A stretch of DNA of 64,000 bases from Bacillus massilinigeriensis (GCF_900117315.1 NZ_LT630337.1:2489601-2553600); one strand, 5' to 3'. Shown: positions 28,312 through 38,077, counted from the stretch's first letter. The notes: generated from the letters alone by a model not told the origin. Numbers and translations: made by a program.

Positions 28312-29339
28312 AGGCTCGTCACCTTTAAATTCGTCAACTCTTTTTGAATGTAGTCTAATTTAAGCAACTTTTCTTTAATCTCATCAATGGTCAAAATTTG
28401 TGTATTATAAGAGTTATATTCTTCAGTTGACAATTTTTTGTCTCCTTCTTCAAAGTACTTATCATAGTTTAAATCCCTTTTATCTGAAGGAACTCGGTAG
28501 AACCCCCCTAAGTCCTCTGCAACTAAATATTCCTCACGAGTTAAAAGAGTTTCAAACAACTTCTCCCCATGTCGAATTCCTATGGTTTTTATTTCATTTT
28601 CTGCATTGAAAAGCTCAATTAATGCTTGTGCTAAATCACCGATATAACAAGCAGGTGCCTTTTGTACCATAATATCTCCTGCCTCAGCGTGCTGAAACGC
28701 AAAAATGACAAGTTCCACTGCCTCCTCAAGGCTCATTAGGAATCTTGTCATTTTAGGGTCGGTGATGGTTAATGGTAATCCACTTTTGATTTGTTCTACA
28801 AATAGTGGAATGACTGAACCACGCGAAGCCATTACATTTCCATACCTGGTTCCGCAAATAAGGGTAGTTTCTTGTGATATTGTCTTCGATTTTGCGACAA
28901 ATACCTTTTCCATCATTGCCTTTGATATCCCCATGGCATTAATAGGATATGCCGCCTTGTCTGTTGATAGGCAAATTACCTTTTTAACGTCGTAGGCAAT
29001 CGCAGCTGTTAGTACATTATCTGTACCGAATATATTTGTCTTTACCGCTTCAAGTGGAAAGAACTCACATGAGGGCACCTGCTTTAGAGCTGCTGCATGA
29101 AATAAGTAATCTACATTATGCATCGCATTTTTTACACTGGCAAGATCTCTAACATCCCCTATATAAAACTTGAGCTTTTCATTTTGATATTTTTTCCTCA
29201 TATCATCCTGCTTCTTCTCGTCACGCGAAAATATTCTTATTTCTTTAACCTCAGTATGAAGAAATCGTTCCATGACTGCATTCCCAAACGATCCCGTGCC
29301 TCCTGTTATTAATAAGGTTTTATCCTTAAACAAGTGCAA
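28308..29339 (-). CDS. capE: UDP-GlcNAc 4,6-dehydratase/5-epimerase CapE/FnlA
   Basis: A 343-residue SDR: LLITGGTGSFGNAVMERFL, GDVRDLASVKNAM, HAAALKQVPSCEFFPLEAV, STDKAAYPINAMGISKAMMEK and [18 protein letters not shown]. The short soluble form marks CapE rather than the membrane-anchored EpsC type at 38078-39907. First enzyme of the UDP-L-FucNAc branch; immediately followed by capF and capG. Confidence 0.95.
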   Translation of the reverse strand: MHLFKDKTLLITGGTGSFGNAVMERFLHTEVKEIRIFSRDEKKQDDMRKKYQNEKLKFYIGDVRDLASVKNAMHNVDYLFHAAALKQVPSCEFFPLEAVKTNIFGTDNVLTAAIAYDVKKVICLSTDKAAYPINAMGISKAMMEKVFVAKSKTISQETTLICGTRYGNVMASRGSVIPLFVEQIKSGLPLTITDPKMTRFLMSLEEAVELVIFAFQHAEAGDIMVQKAPACYIGDLAQALIELFNAENEIKTIGIRHGEKLFETLLTREEYLVAEDLGGFYRVPSDKRDLNYDKYFEEGDKKLSTEEYNSYNTQILTIDEIKEKLLKLDYIQKELTNLKVTSL

Positions 29340-29348
29340 ACATCCCCC

Positions 29349-30548
29349 TTAACAATGGTTTAATAATATCTGAACTGTATCTTTAATATCAAAATGATAT
29401 TCTAAGTATCGTCTTCCATTCGAACCCATTTGCTTTCTTAAATCGACGTCATTAACTAATGTTCTAGCATGTTCAATAAATAATTCTATATCTCCACTTT
29501 CCAACCAAAGACCACTATTCGACTCTAATAATATTTCTTTTAAATCAGTATTCTTATCAGTTGCTGCAAGAATTGGAAGTGAGTATTCCATATATGCTGT
29601 TAATCTAGAAGGGATGTTCGGGATTGTAAATCTTTTATCTAAAAATATTAATCCCACTTCCGCCCTTTCTAATAAAAGATCATATTCATTTTTTGGAAGT
29701 GAGTTTATCAAACAAACATTTTTGGGCTGGAAGGTCTTTATATGGTTTTCAATTCTTTCATATTCAGTACCTGAACCAACAATCATTAAAAAACCATTTT
29801 CAATTTTGTGAAAATGGTCTACTACTTGTAATAAAAAATCGATTCCTTGTGGCTTTCCTAAGTTCCCTCCATAAACAAATAATGTGGATTCCTTTGAAAT
29901 ATGATATTTCTCAAGGAAACGTGCGTCCGACTTATATAATTCCTTCTGCACAACAGGTTCAATCGCATTTGGGAAAATTTCTACCTTACTATGATTGATA
30001 AAAGAATTATGCTGTAATAAATATTCAACATTTCCCTTTGACATGCAGCCTATTGTATCTGATACTTCGTATAATGATTTTTCTTTTCTTCTAAAATATC
30101 TCCATATGATTCCTTTTTCCTTTATCATATTTATATCCACTGCATTTTGTGGAAATATATCCTTTAACATTAAATAAGTTTTGCTTCCTTGTTTTTTTAA
30201 ATACTTAACCACTGATGCAAACGTGATTGGAGGTGTGGAATATAAGACTAAATTAAACTGAATATCCCTTAGGTACTTCTTTATTGCTCTTAAATACTGT
30301 CCCTCAATCGTTAATGTAGAAATTCCCTTTTCAATTATATTTGTTTTCGTAATATTTCCCGTCCTTACCTTTAGAAGGTGGATATTATCTATTTTTGTAA
30401 ATTTTGTACGTACACTTGATCTTCTTTCTCCAGGATAAACAATATAAACATTTACTCCTCTTCTAGCAAGTTCACGAACGAGATCGGTATAAATTCCTCT
30501 TTCAAATACATTATCCATATTGGCTAATGTTAAAAATAAAAGGTTCAA
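29349..30548 (-). CDS. GT4-family glycosyltransferase
   Basis: A 399-residue GT-B enzyme: LFVYGGNLGKPQGIDFLLQV, FLMIVGSGTEYERIEN, VCLINSLPKNEYDLLLERA and SRLTAYMEYSLPILAATD. Resembles fucosaminyltransferases of the WbuB/WbpX kind, fitting its place next to capEFG; this is inference. The start is TTG with AGGTGG 5 bases upstream. Confidence 0.87.
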   Translation of the reverse strand: MNLLFLTLANMDNVFERGIYTDLVRELARRGVNVYIVYPGERRSSVRTKFTKIDNIHLLKVRTGNITKTNIIEKGISTLTIEGQYLRAIKKYLRDIQFNLVLYSTPPITFASVVKYLKKQGSKTYLMLKDIFPQNAVDINMIKEKGIIWRYFRRKEKSLYEVSDTIGCMSKGNVEYLLQHNSFINHSKVEIFPNAIEPVVQKELYKSDARFLEKYHISKESTLFVYGGNLGKPQGIDFLLQVVDHFHKIENGFLMIVGSGTEYERIENHIKTFQPKNVCLINSLPKNEYDLLLERAEVGLIFLDKRFTIPNIPSRLTAYMEYSLPILAATDKNTDLKEILLESNSGLWLESGDIELFIEHARTLVNDVDLRKQMGSNGRRYLEYHFDIKDTVQILLNHC

Positions 30549-30584
30549 TTAATCCACCTGCTTTAATGTCATGGATATTTTCTA

Positions 30585-31367
30585 TTAATTACCAAAGGTA
30601 TTTTCAAAAAATGCAAGAAATTTGTTCCTAATTCTCATTGGCTCTTCTCTTTGAAATTTTTCTCCGTTCAATAGAAGTTCTGCATTATTATTAAAATAAG
30701 CGGACTGCTTCACTCCAAATTTCCTTATTATTACTTCATAGGCCTCTTGAAGGAAAAATCCTCTTGAATGTATATTATGGGCGTCATTTGCGACAAAATG
30801 AGCTAAGTGATGTTCCATCATTTTTTCTGAAAAGTTCTTTATTTTTTTACCAAAATGGCCGATGATACTCCCAGATGTAAGTTGCGTTAATGCCCCTACT
30901 TGAACCAATTCAAATAAAAGACTGGGATTTTCATGGAACATCATATTTCTCTCAGGATGAACTAGAATGGGTGTGATGCCCTTTAACAACAATTCATAAA
31001 TAACATCTAAGGTGTAATCTGGAATTTCCTTTGATGGCAGCTCTACTAGCAAATATTTACCCTGATTATCAAGTGTTAGAACTTCATTTAAATCAAGAGT
31101 ATGAAAAATCTCCCGATGGATTCTTAACTCTTGACCACAGTGCACACTTAGAGGAATTTTCTCATTTTGAAGAATTTGGTTTAGAGAACGTACACCTGCT
31201 AAAATTTCAGTCTTTGTATTTTCATATCGTCCATTCATATGGTGAGGTGTAGCAAATAGATGAGTAATTCCTGTCATTACTGCTTGATTAGCCATTTCAA
31301 TCACATCAAAATAATTAGACGGACCATCATCAACATTGGGGAGAATATGGCAATGAATATCGATCAA
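30585..31367 (-). CDS. cpsB: PHP-family tyrosine-protein phosphatase (CpsB/YwqE type)
   Basis: About 260 residues. PHP metal ligands appear in order: IDIHCHILPNVDDGP, ATPHHMNGRY, CGQELRI, ILVHPERN and FVANDAHN. It dephosphorylates the BY-kinase encoded just upstream, tuning chain length and export. The start is set at TTG 31365-31367: AAGGAGG lies 8 bases before it and translation then begins at the canonical IDIHCH; an ATG at 31400 lacks a site. Confidence 0.94.
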   Translation of the reverse strand: MIDIHCHILPNVDDGPSNYFDVIEMANQAVMTGITHLFATPHHMNGRYENTKTEILAGVRSLNQILQNEKIPLSVHCGQELRIHREIFHTLDLNEVLTLDNQGKYLLVELPSKEIPDYTLDVIYELLLKGITPILVHPERNMMFHENPSLLFELVQVGALTQLTSGSIIGHFGKKIKNFSEKMMEHHLAHFVANDAHNIHSRGFFLQEAYEVIIRKFGVKQSAYFNNNAELLLNGEKFQREEPMRIRNKFLAFFENTFGN

Positions 31368-31416
31368 TTTAGAAACCTCCTTTTCAAAATCCACATTCAA
31401 AAAGAAGAATTATTGA

Positions 31417-32097
31417 CTATGAATAGTACTCGCTACTCCCAGTCTCCACTCCGTTAACTACTACACCAAGTAGCTGAGACTTAGCTTTCTCTAATAATTC
31501 CCTTGCTTTCAATGCCTGATCAATACGGGTTTTTCCACTCGCAACAACCATGACAACACCATCGCATTTATTAGCTAGAATTTGAGGGTCGGTGACTGCT
31601 AGAACGGGAGGTGTATCATACACAACATAATCGAAAATCTGATTCATATCTCTCATTAAGGTTTCCATAGTCTCTGAATTTAAAAGCTCAGATGGATTTG
31701 GAGGTATAGGACCACTTGTTAGGATATCTAAATTAGGAATATAGGTATTGGAGATGGCTTCAAGCAAGCTTATTTCCTTTGTTAAAACATTTGTTAACCC
31801 ATCGATATTGCTGGTATTAAAGGTTATATGGATGGTTGGCTTTCTTAAGTCTGCATCAACCAATAAAACTTTTTTTCCTTGTTGAGCCAGAACTATGGCA
31901 AGATTGGCTGCTGTTGTTGACTTTCCTTCAGAGCTTTCTGGCGAAGTAACGATTAAGGATTTTAATTCCTTATCTACAGATGAAAATTGAATATTTGTTC
32001 GAATAAGCCGATACTGCTCAGATACTGGTAGCTTCGGGTGGGTATGGGCAATTAAATGAACACCCTTTTTATCTCTATGTTTTCTTCTAAGTTTCAA
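31417..32097 (-). CDS. capB: Bacterial tyrosine kinase CpsD/CapB
   Basis: A 226-residue BY-kinase: Walker A SPESSEGKSTTAANLAI, Walker A' VLLVDADLRKP, Walker B YVVYDTPPVLA. Only a short C-terminal Tyr cluster (SEYYS) is present for autophosphorylation. It works with the adhesin-like membrane activator encoded upstream, whose gene overlaps by 11 bases, and is reversed by the PHP phosphatase downstream. Confidence 0.94.
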   Translation of the reverse strand: MKLRRKHRDKKGVHLIAHTHPKLPVSEQYRLIRTNIQFSSVDKELKSLIVTSPESSEGKSTTAANLAIVLAQQGKKVLLVDADLRKPTIHITFNTSNIDGLTNVLTKEISLLEAISNTYIPNLDILTSGPIPPNPSELLNSETMETLMRDMNQIFDYVVYDTPPVLAVTDPQILANKCDGVVMVVASGKTRIDQALKARELLEKAKSQLLGVVVNGVETGSSEYYS

Positions 32098-32821
32098 ATG
32101 ATTGCACCCCCATACTATTTTGGGTTGCTAAATTTTTTTTACCTTTCAGCTGCCCTACATTTTGAATGGATCCCAAAACAGGAAGACCTATATATTTTTC
32201 CACATCATCACCATTTTTTAGTGAATTATCTAAGTAGTCTAATAGGATGGCCAAACCCATTCCTGCTAATAACCCTATAATCATAGCGATACCAATATTT
32301 AAGATTGGATTAGGTTTTATGGGCATTGGGTTCTTTTTTAATTCTGCCTTGGCGAGAATACTCACATTATCAACATTCATAATTCCTTGAATATCTCTTT
32401 GAAACGTTTCTGACACAGTATTGGCAATTTCAACTGCCATCCCAGGATTTGTATCTTGAACGGTAACCAAGAAAATTTGTGAATTCTCCTGACTACTGAC
32501 TGAAATCTTTTGATTTAGCTGATCCACGGAATCCGGTAATTCCAACTCTTTTATCACTGTCTCTAGAATGGCAGGACTCTTAATAATCACACTGTACGTA
32601 TTTATAAGATCAATATTACTTCTCAGTTGAGTGATATCAACCTGATTTTGCGAATTTTTTTGATTTACAAGGATTTGTGTTGATGATTGATAGATTGGTG
32701 TCATTAAATAGAAGGAGATACCTCCACTAACTAACATTGCTAATGATGTGATCAGCAAAATTAGCTTCCAACGTTTCTTAAACACTAAGAAAATATCACT
32801 TAAGCTAAAAGTGTCGTCCAT
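32087..32821 (-). CDS. capA: Wzz/CapA-type chain-length determinant and kinase activator
   Basis: About 244 residues: an N-terminal helix at 15-40, an extracytoplasmic Wzz domain (IYQSSTQILVNQ, VQDTNPGMAVEIANTVSETF), the proline-rich NPMPIKPNPILNIGIA and a second helix, then a short cytoplasmic tail. It sets chain length and activates the BY-kinase. The ATG at 32819-32821 has AGGAGG 5 bases upstream. Confidence 0.94.
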   Translation of the reverse strand: MDDTFSLSDIFLVFKKRWKLILLITSLAMLVSGGISFYLMTPIYQSSTQILVNQKNSQNQVDITQLRSNIDLINTYSVIIKSPAILETVIKELELPDSVDQLNQKISVSSQENSQIFLVTVQDTNPGMAVEIANTVSETFQRDIQGIMNVDNVSILAKAELKKNPMPIKPNPILNIGIAMIIGLLAGMGLAILLDYLDNSLKNGDDVEKYIGLPVLGSIQNVGQLKGKKNLATQNSMGVQSFET

Positions 32822-32917
32822 ATTGACCTCCTGCACATTTTAGTCATGTATGAAGAAATTATGTAAAGCATACTATTTGGTCCGATTAACCATATTCTTA
32901 ATAAACATAACTGTTAC

Positions 32918-33760
32918 TTAGTTTTGTTTTTTCAATTGATCATACAAAACTTCAAACAATAATTGGTATCCCCAATTATTAGGATGGAGATAATCATTCG
33001 ATAAAATATCAACTAAAAGAATATGATTAGATTTTATTTTCTCGTTCATACCACTAATAATATTTATATACGACCATTTGTTTTTATTTATTAATTGCTC
33101 AGAAGCCTTTACATAATCAAGGAAACTAAGATTTATACTATTCGGATTATTACTATTAACTATTGGATTAGGAGACATCATTAATAATTTTGAATTTGGA
33201 AGTCCTTTTTGTATTTTTGACATGATATCCTCTATATTTTTTTGAGTTTGCTTTAAATTGATTGATTGAGAATAATCATTGATGATTGAGTTCTCGAAAA
33301 TAACGAGATCAGGTTTTTCTGCAATCATCTGGTCTATTTTCTTACTCTTTAATAAATCCACAGTCGAATAACCCTCAAATCCAAAGGTGTAGAGTTCTAT
33401 TGAATTTAATTCTTGATATTCGGCTTTCAGCTTGCCCTTTAATAATTGTGGCCATGTATTAGAAATACTGGTGGCTCCGGTTCCGGCAGTAATATTGCTT
33501 CCAATTACTGCAATACTAGCTTTATTTTGTGTAATTGCTTTATATCGTAAATAATCAACAAGTGATTGGGATTTATTATTTTCTGGGCTCAACATTTTTT
33601 TCAAAGCAGCCTTATCTAAATTCTCCTTCTCAGTGAATTTTTCTGTTGTCTTTCTTCCTTCAATGCTTGCTTCAACGGTTTTATTTTTCCAATGTAAATG
33701 ACCCAAATATAACCCAATCATGCAAGTGAAAAATATTAAAAGAACAATATATTTTTTCAT
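32918..33760 (-). CDS. SGNH/GDSL-type hydrolase with N-terminal signal anchor
   Basis: A 280-residue protein with a membrane anchor or signal at 4-22. The SGNH blocks are present: AVIGSNITAGTG (block I, Ser followed by Asn instead of the usual Asp-Ser order), ENSIINDY (Asn block), and ILSNDYLHPNNWGY (Asp-x2-His). It is probably an extracytoplasmic esterase or acetyltransferase acting on the polysaccharide. It sits between the sinR-like gene and capA. Confidence 0.82.
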   Translation of the reverse strand: MKKYIVLLIFFTCMIGLYLGHLHWKNKTVEASIEGRKTTEKFTEKENLDKAALKKMLSPENNKSQSLVDYLRYKAITQNKASIAVIGSNITAGTGATSISNTWPQLLKGKLKAEYQELNSIELYTFGFEGYSTVDLLKSKKIDQMIAEKPDLVIFENSIINDYSQSINLKQTQKNIEDIMSKIQKGLPNSKLLMMSPNPIVNSNNPNSINLSFLDYVKASEQLINKNKWSYINIISGMNEKIKSNHILLVDILSNDYLHPNNWGYQLLFEVLYDQLKKQN

Positions 33761-33808
33761 TTTTCCTCCATTCCCTTGAAATTGTTCAATTATTTGAGCC
33801 CAAGTGAT

Positions 33809-34153
33809 TTACTGATCTGGGCGATCCTTCTGCCACTTAATAAATTCAATCAATGTTTTGTACTGCTGGATTTGATCCTTGTTTAATCCTAATTCCTTTA
33901 ACTCTATGACAAAATCAATCCATTCCTTCTCAATATGGATATGAGAATCTAATTCAGTTCCGGTTTTTAACAATGTTATAAGGTCCGTTTCCAAGACTTT
34001 TGCTAACTTTTGAATGACTTCTAGTGATGGATTCTTATTAATCCCTCGTTCAATATTACTTAAGTAAGATTTCGATATATTTGCTAGCTTAGAAAGCTGA
34101 GAGAGTGTAAGCCCTTTTTTTTCTCTAATTTCTGCGATACTTTTCCCAATCAT
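33809..34153 (-). CDS. sinR: SinR/SlrR-family biofilm repressor embedded in the eps operon
   Basis: A 114-residue protein. Residues 1-60 are an XRE helix-turn-helix almost in SinR register: IGKSIAEIREKKGLTLSQLS, then SKSYLSNIERGINKNPS. Residues about 75-110 are a Sin-type dimerisation region with EKEWIDFVIELKELGLNKDQ. SinR represses matrix genes by binding GTTCTYT boxes; such boxes occur at 40164-40366 and 10730-10806 in this window. No sinI antirepressor gene is seen. Its location inside the operon predicts negative feedback. It could instead be a SlrR-like antagonist. Confidence 0.88.
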   Translation of the reverse strand: MIGKSIAEIREKKGLTLSQLSKLANISKSYLSNIERGINKNPSLEVIQKLAKVLETDLITLLKTGTELDSHIHIEKEWIDFVIELKELGLNKDQIQQYKTLIEFIKWQKDRPDQ

Positions 34154-34166
34154 TTGAATACCTCTT

Positions 34167-34184
34167 TACTCTATATTACGAGTA
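34167..34184. promoter_or_regulatory. Palindrome in front of the sinR-like gene
   Basis: TACTCTATATTACGAGTA is an imperfect palindrome 14 bases upstream of the sinR-like start. It keeps the central ATATTA and several outer bases of the eps boxes but not the GTTCT/AGAAC ends. A weak TTGAGA/CATAAA promoter could lie upstream on the minus strand. It may be an autoregulatory site; evidence is weak. Confidence 0.35.
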
Positions 34185-34243
34185 TTTTCTTTTATGATTA
34201 TCATCACTTTCCTCTCAAGAATAAAATGTTTCTAAAAAAGACA

Positions 34244-35401
34244 TTATGGCTTTAGATTTTTTTTGATACAGTTAATTACTCTCATTTGTTCCTCATGGGT
34301 CATATTTGATCCTGATGGTAAACAAATACCCGATAAAAAGAGCTGTTCTGAGGTGCTTTCTCTCTCGTCATGTTGAAAATACCTTACATCTTTGAAAAGT
34401 GGCTGAAGGTGTAATGGTTTCCAAACTGGACGTGCTTCAATATTCTCCTTCTCAAGAAATGCTAAAAGCTCTCTTGAAGTGGCCGCAGCCTTCTTTTCAT
34501 CGATGGTTATAGCTGTTAACCATCGATTGGAGAAGCTTCCCTCATATTCTGGCATGAATGATAGTCCTGAAAGACCATCTAATTCCTCTTTATATTTTTC
34601 AAATACTGATCTTCTAGCATTCACTCTTTCTTCTAAAATCCCTAATTGTGCACGACCTATCCCAGCCAATACATTACTTAATCGGTAATTGTATCCAAGC
34701 TCACTATGCTGATAATGGGGGGCTGGATCCCTTGCTTGAGTGGCTAAAAAACTTGCCCTTTGCAGTGCTTCCATATTATTTGAAACAAGCATACCACCTC
34801 CAGAGGTAGTAATGATTTTGTTCCCATTAAAGGAGTAAACCCCAAAATCCCCAAAGGTGCCACTAGCCTTTCCCTTATAGGCTGCACCTAGTGACTCGGC
34901 AGCATCTTCAATAATTGGAACATGATATTTTCTACAGATAGGAATCAGCTCATCCATCTTAGCTGACTGTCCATAAAGGTTGACAATGATGACTGCCTTT
35001 GGAAGCTTCCCATTTAAGGAAGCATCTCTAAATGCATTTTCTAATGCTGTTGGGGACATATTCCAGCTTTCTGGTTCTGAATCAATAAAGACCGGCTCTG
35101 CACCTTGATAAAGAATAGGGTTTGCTGTTGCAACAAATGTTAAACTAGAGCAAAAAACCGTATCTCCTTTATGTACACCTAATAAAATAAGAGCCAAATG
35201 AATAGCAGCTGTTCCTGAACTAACAGCAAATGCTTTCTTGACTCCAACATAATTTGCTATTTCCCTTTCAAATTCCTCAACATTCGGACCCAATGGTGCA
35301 ATCCAGTTTGATTCAAATGCATCATCGATATATTTTTTTTCATTCCCGCTCATATGCGGTGACGAAAGAAAAATTCTCTTATTTAATACCGTATTAACCA
35401 A
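34244..35401 (-). CDS. epsN: EpsN/PglE-type UDP-keto-sugar aminotransferase
   Basis: A 385-residue DegT-family enzyme very close to Bacillus subtilis EpsN: IFLSSPHMSGNEKKYIDDAF, SNWIAPLGPN, AVSSGTAAIHLAL, EDAAESLGAAYKGKASGTFG, and the PLP Lys in FGVYSFNGNKIITTSGGGML. It aminates the UDP-4-keto-6-deoxy sugar from the EpsC-like dehydratase. The start is TTG with GGTGG 9 bases upstream; an alternative ATG nearby is out of frame. Confidence 0.93.
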   Translation of the reverse strand: MVNTVLNKRIFLSSPHMSGNEKKYIDDAFESNWIAPLGPNVEEFEREIANYVGVKKAFAVSSGTAAIHLALILLGVHKGDTVFCSSLTFVATANPILYQGAEPVFIDSEPESWNMSPTALENAFRDASLNGKLPKAVIIVNLYGQSAKMDELIPICRKYHVPIIEDAAESLGAAYKGKASGTFGDFGVYSFNGNKIITTSGGGMLVSNNMEALQRASFLATQARDPAPHYQHSELGYNYRLSNVLAGIGRAQLGILEERVNARRSVFEKYKEELDGLSGLSFMPEYEGSFSNRWLTAITIDEKKAAATSRELLAFLEKENIEARPVWKPLHLQPLFKDVRYFQHDERESTSEQLFLSGICLPSGSNMTHEEQMRVINCIKKNLKP

Positions 35402-35428
35402 GTCATAACACCACCAAAGTCAAATTGT

Positions 35429-36043
35429 TTATCCATGCTCTTCTCTTCTTTTATTCACTGTACCCGTAAAGGATTCCATTGTAACATTTTCAGTTTGATT
35501 TACTCCTTCAGATTTACATACCTTAATCAATGTCAACCAAAGGATTCTAATATCCAATAAGATTGATTGATGATTGACATACCAAACATCAAGTTCAAAT
35601 TTTTCTTCCCAAGTGATTGTATTACGTCCATTAACCTGTGCCCATCCTGTGATCCCTGGTTTTACAAGGTGCCTTTTAGCCTGTTCTTCTGAATACAATG
35701 GAAGGTATTCCATTAATAAGGGTCTTGGACCAACTAAGCTAAGATCTCCTCTGATTACATTGAATAATTGTGGTAGTTCATCAAGGCTATATTTCCTAAG
35801 GAGTTTACCAAAGGGAGTCAATCTTTGATAGTCTTGTAATAATTCTCCCTTACTATTCTTTTGTTCATTCATTGTCCGAAATTTGTAGAGATAAAAAGGC
35901 TCACCGTGTAATCCAGGTCTCTTCTGTTTGAAAAGAATGGGATTGCCAAGTTTTATCTTTACTAATGCCCCAATGACTAGTATTAGTGGACTTAACAATA
36001 TCAACAAGATTAACGCTGCTAATAAATCTAAGATTCTTTTCAA
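35429..36043 (-). CDS. epsL: Priming phosphoglycosyl transferase (EpsL/PglC type)
   Basis: A 204-residue monotopic transferase with an N-terminal helix (LLAALILLILLSPLILVIGA), KFRTMNEQKNSKGE, the catalytic Asp-Glu of SLDELPQLFNVIRGDLSLVG, and GPRPLLMEYLPLY. It moves a sugar-1-phosphate, probably a di-N-acetylbacillosamine-type residue, onto undecaprenyl phosphate to start the repeat unit. The start is TTG preceded by GGGGGAGAGG. Confidence 0.93.
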   Translation of the reverse strand: MKRILDLLAALILLILLSPLILVIGALVKIKLGNPILFKQKRPGLHGEPFYLYKFRTMNEQKNSKGELLQDYQRLTPFGKLLRKYSLDELPQLFNVIRGDLSLVGPRPLLMEYLPLYSEEQAKRHLVKPGITGWAQVNGRNTITWEEKFELDVWYVNHQSILLDIRILWLTLIKVCKSEGVNQTENVTMESFTGTVNKRREEHG

Positions 36044-36101
36044 TCCTCTCCCCCTTACCTAGAAAAGAAGAATTTTATGTTATCAATATATAATTCTGTC
36101 A

Positions 36102-37115
36102 CTATGCCAAATAGCCATTTGGATTATTGAGTTGCCATCGCCAAGAATCGATGCACATTTCTTCAAGAGTCTTACCCGCTTTCCAACCAATTTCTTGTTC
36201 AGCCCTTGTTGGATCTGCATAACAGATTGCAACATCCCCTGGTCTTGGTTTAGAAAATTGGTAGGGGATTTTATTTCCTGTAGTGTCTTCAAAAGTAGAT
36301 ACTAATTCTAGAACACTATAGCCTCTTCCTGTTCCAAGATTATATGTATGAACACCTGTCTGTATCATATTTTTTTCAAGAGCTTTTATATGTCCTATCG
36401 CTAAGTCAACTACATGTATATAATCCCTCACACATGTACCATCTCGCGTTGGATAATTATTACCAAAAATAAAGAGCTCTGGATATTTTCCTAGAGCAAC
36501 ATTTGTAATATAAGGCATTAAGTTGTTTGGAATCCCCCTTGTACTTTCACCAATCTGTCCACTCATATGTGCACCAATCGGATTAAAGTATCTCAATAAA
36601 GTAATACTCCATTCGCTATGACTAAAATACAAATCCTGCAAAATCTCTTCAATAAATAATTTCGACCTACCATAGGGATTCATAGCTTTAAGAGAAAAGT
36701 CTTCTAGGATAGGCATCCTTTCAGGTGATCCGTATACTGTTGCCGAGGAACTGAAGACCAGATTTTTTACGCCATATTTTTTCATAATCTGACATAGAAC
36801 AATAGTGCTCATTAAATTATTTCTATAATATAATAGTGGATTAGTAACAGACTCCCCAACTGCTTTAAGACCAGCAAAATGAATGCATGCTTCTATTTCA
36901 TTTTCCACAAACACTTTTTCTAGCTGATCTTCTTCTAACATATCAATTTGATAAAATAGAAAATGACGTCTTGTTAAATTCTTCACACGTCTTATTGCCT
37001 CTGAACTACTATTTAATAAGTTATCGACTATAACTAGCTCATAACCGGCATTTAAAAGTTCTACACAAGTATGACTACCAATATAACCAGCACCACCTGT
37101 TACAAGAATGGCCAA
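36102..37115 (-). CDS. galE: UDP-glucose 4-epimerase
   Basis: A 337-residue SDR: ILVTGGAGYIGSHTCVELL, HFAGLKAVGESV, SSSATVYG, NPYGRSKLFIEE, LRYFNPIGAH and VRDYIHVVDLA. Interconverts UDP-glucose and UDP-galactose, or the N-acetyl forms, feeding the glycosyltransferases downstream. The start is TTG with GAGGTG just upstream. Lies between galU and epsL. Confidence 0.95.
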   Translation of the reverse strand: MAILVTGGAGYIGSHTCVELLNAGYELVIVDNLLNSSSEAIRRVKNLTRRHFLFYQIDMLEEDQLEKVFVENEIEACIHFAGLKAVGESVTNPLLYYRNNLMSTIVLCQIMKKYGVKNLVFSSSATVYGSPERMPILEDFSLKAMNPYGRSKLFIEEILQDLYFSHSEWSITLLRYFNPIGAHMSGQIGESTRGIPNNLMPYITNVALGKYPELFIFGNNYPTRDGTCVRDYIHVVDLAIGHIKALEKNMIQTGVHTYNLGTGRGYSVLELVSTFEDTTGNKIPYQFSKPRPGDVAICYADPTRAEQEIGWKAGKTLEEMCIDSWRWQLNNPNGYLA

Positions 37116-37181
37116 AATATCACCTCAAAAATAAAATTGATAAATATTTTAGATTTCTCATTTTATTTTCTTTTTGATTCC

Positions 37182-38063
37182 CTATTTAATCGAATCTTTG
37201 GTCAGTAAAGTTTGAAGATAGTCATGCATTTTATTTCTAAGGTCATCTCTTTGAAGAGCCATCTCAATGGTTGTCTTAATGAAACCCAGCTTCTCTCCGA
37301 CATCATATCTAACACCCTCAAATTCAAAACCATATACCTCTTCAGACTGGTTCAAAATAGAAATCGCGTCTGTAAGTTGGATTTCTCCCCCTTCACCAGG
37401 CAGTTGCTTGGCAAGTATTTCGAATATTTTTGGATCTAAAATATATCTACCCATAATTGCCACATTTGATGGAGCTGCTTCTTTTTTAGGTTTTTCTACC
37501 AAACTATTAACACGATATATATGATTACCTAAATGAATTCCGTCAATAATACCGTATCTATGTACCTCTTCTTCTGATACTTGCTTAACCCCTAGTATGG
37601 ATGCTTTGATTTGATCATACTGGTCAATCATCTGTTTAAGACATGGTTTTTCAGATGAAATTACTATGTCATCCCCTAAGAGAACTGCAAATGGCTCATT
37701 ACCAATAAACTTTCGTGCACACCAAATGGCATGGCCTAGACCTTTTGGTTCTTTTTGGCGAATATAATGAATGTCTACTAAATTGGATGACTTTTTAACC
37801 TCCTCTAAAAGTTGCAATTTCCCTTTTTCAAATAAATTCTGTTCCAATTCAAAGGAGTGGTCAAAGTGGTCTTCTATTGCCCTTTTTCCTTTCCCAGTTA
37901 CAATAATGATATCTTCAATACCAGACTCTATAGCCTCCTCGACAATGTATTGAATAGTAGGTTTGTCGACGATAGGAAGCATTTCCTTAGGCATGGCTTT
38001 TGTTGCTGGAAGGAAGCGTGTCCCTAACCCTGCAGCAGGAATAATCGCTTTTCTAATCTTCAT
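37182..38063 (-). CDS. galU: UTP-glucose-1-phosphate uridylyltransferase
   Basis: A 293-residue GalU/GtaB enzyme: [49 protein letters not shown] and [19 protein letters not shown]. Makes UDP-glucose, which GalE then converts. It follows the epsC-like gene by 14 bases in the same operon. Confidence 0.96.
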   Translation of the reverse strand: MKIRKAIIPAAGLGTRFLPATKAMPKEMLPIVDKPTIQYIVEEAIESGIEDIIIVTGKGKRAIEDHFDHSFELEQNLFEKGKLQLLEEVKKSSNLVDIHYIRQKEPKGLGHAIWCARKFIGNEPFAVLLGDDIVISSEKPCLKQMIDQYDQIKASILGVKQVSEEEVHRYGIIDGIHLGNHIYRVNSLVEKPKKEAAPSNVAIMGRYILDPKIFEILAKQLPGEGGEIQLTDAISILNQSEEVYGFEFEGVRYDVGEKLGFIKTTIEMALQRDDLRNKMHDYLQTLLTKDSIK

Positions 38064-38077
38064 TGTTTCAGCCCTTT

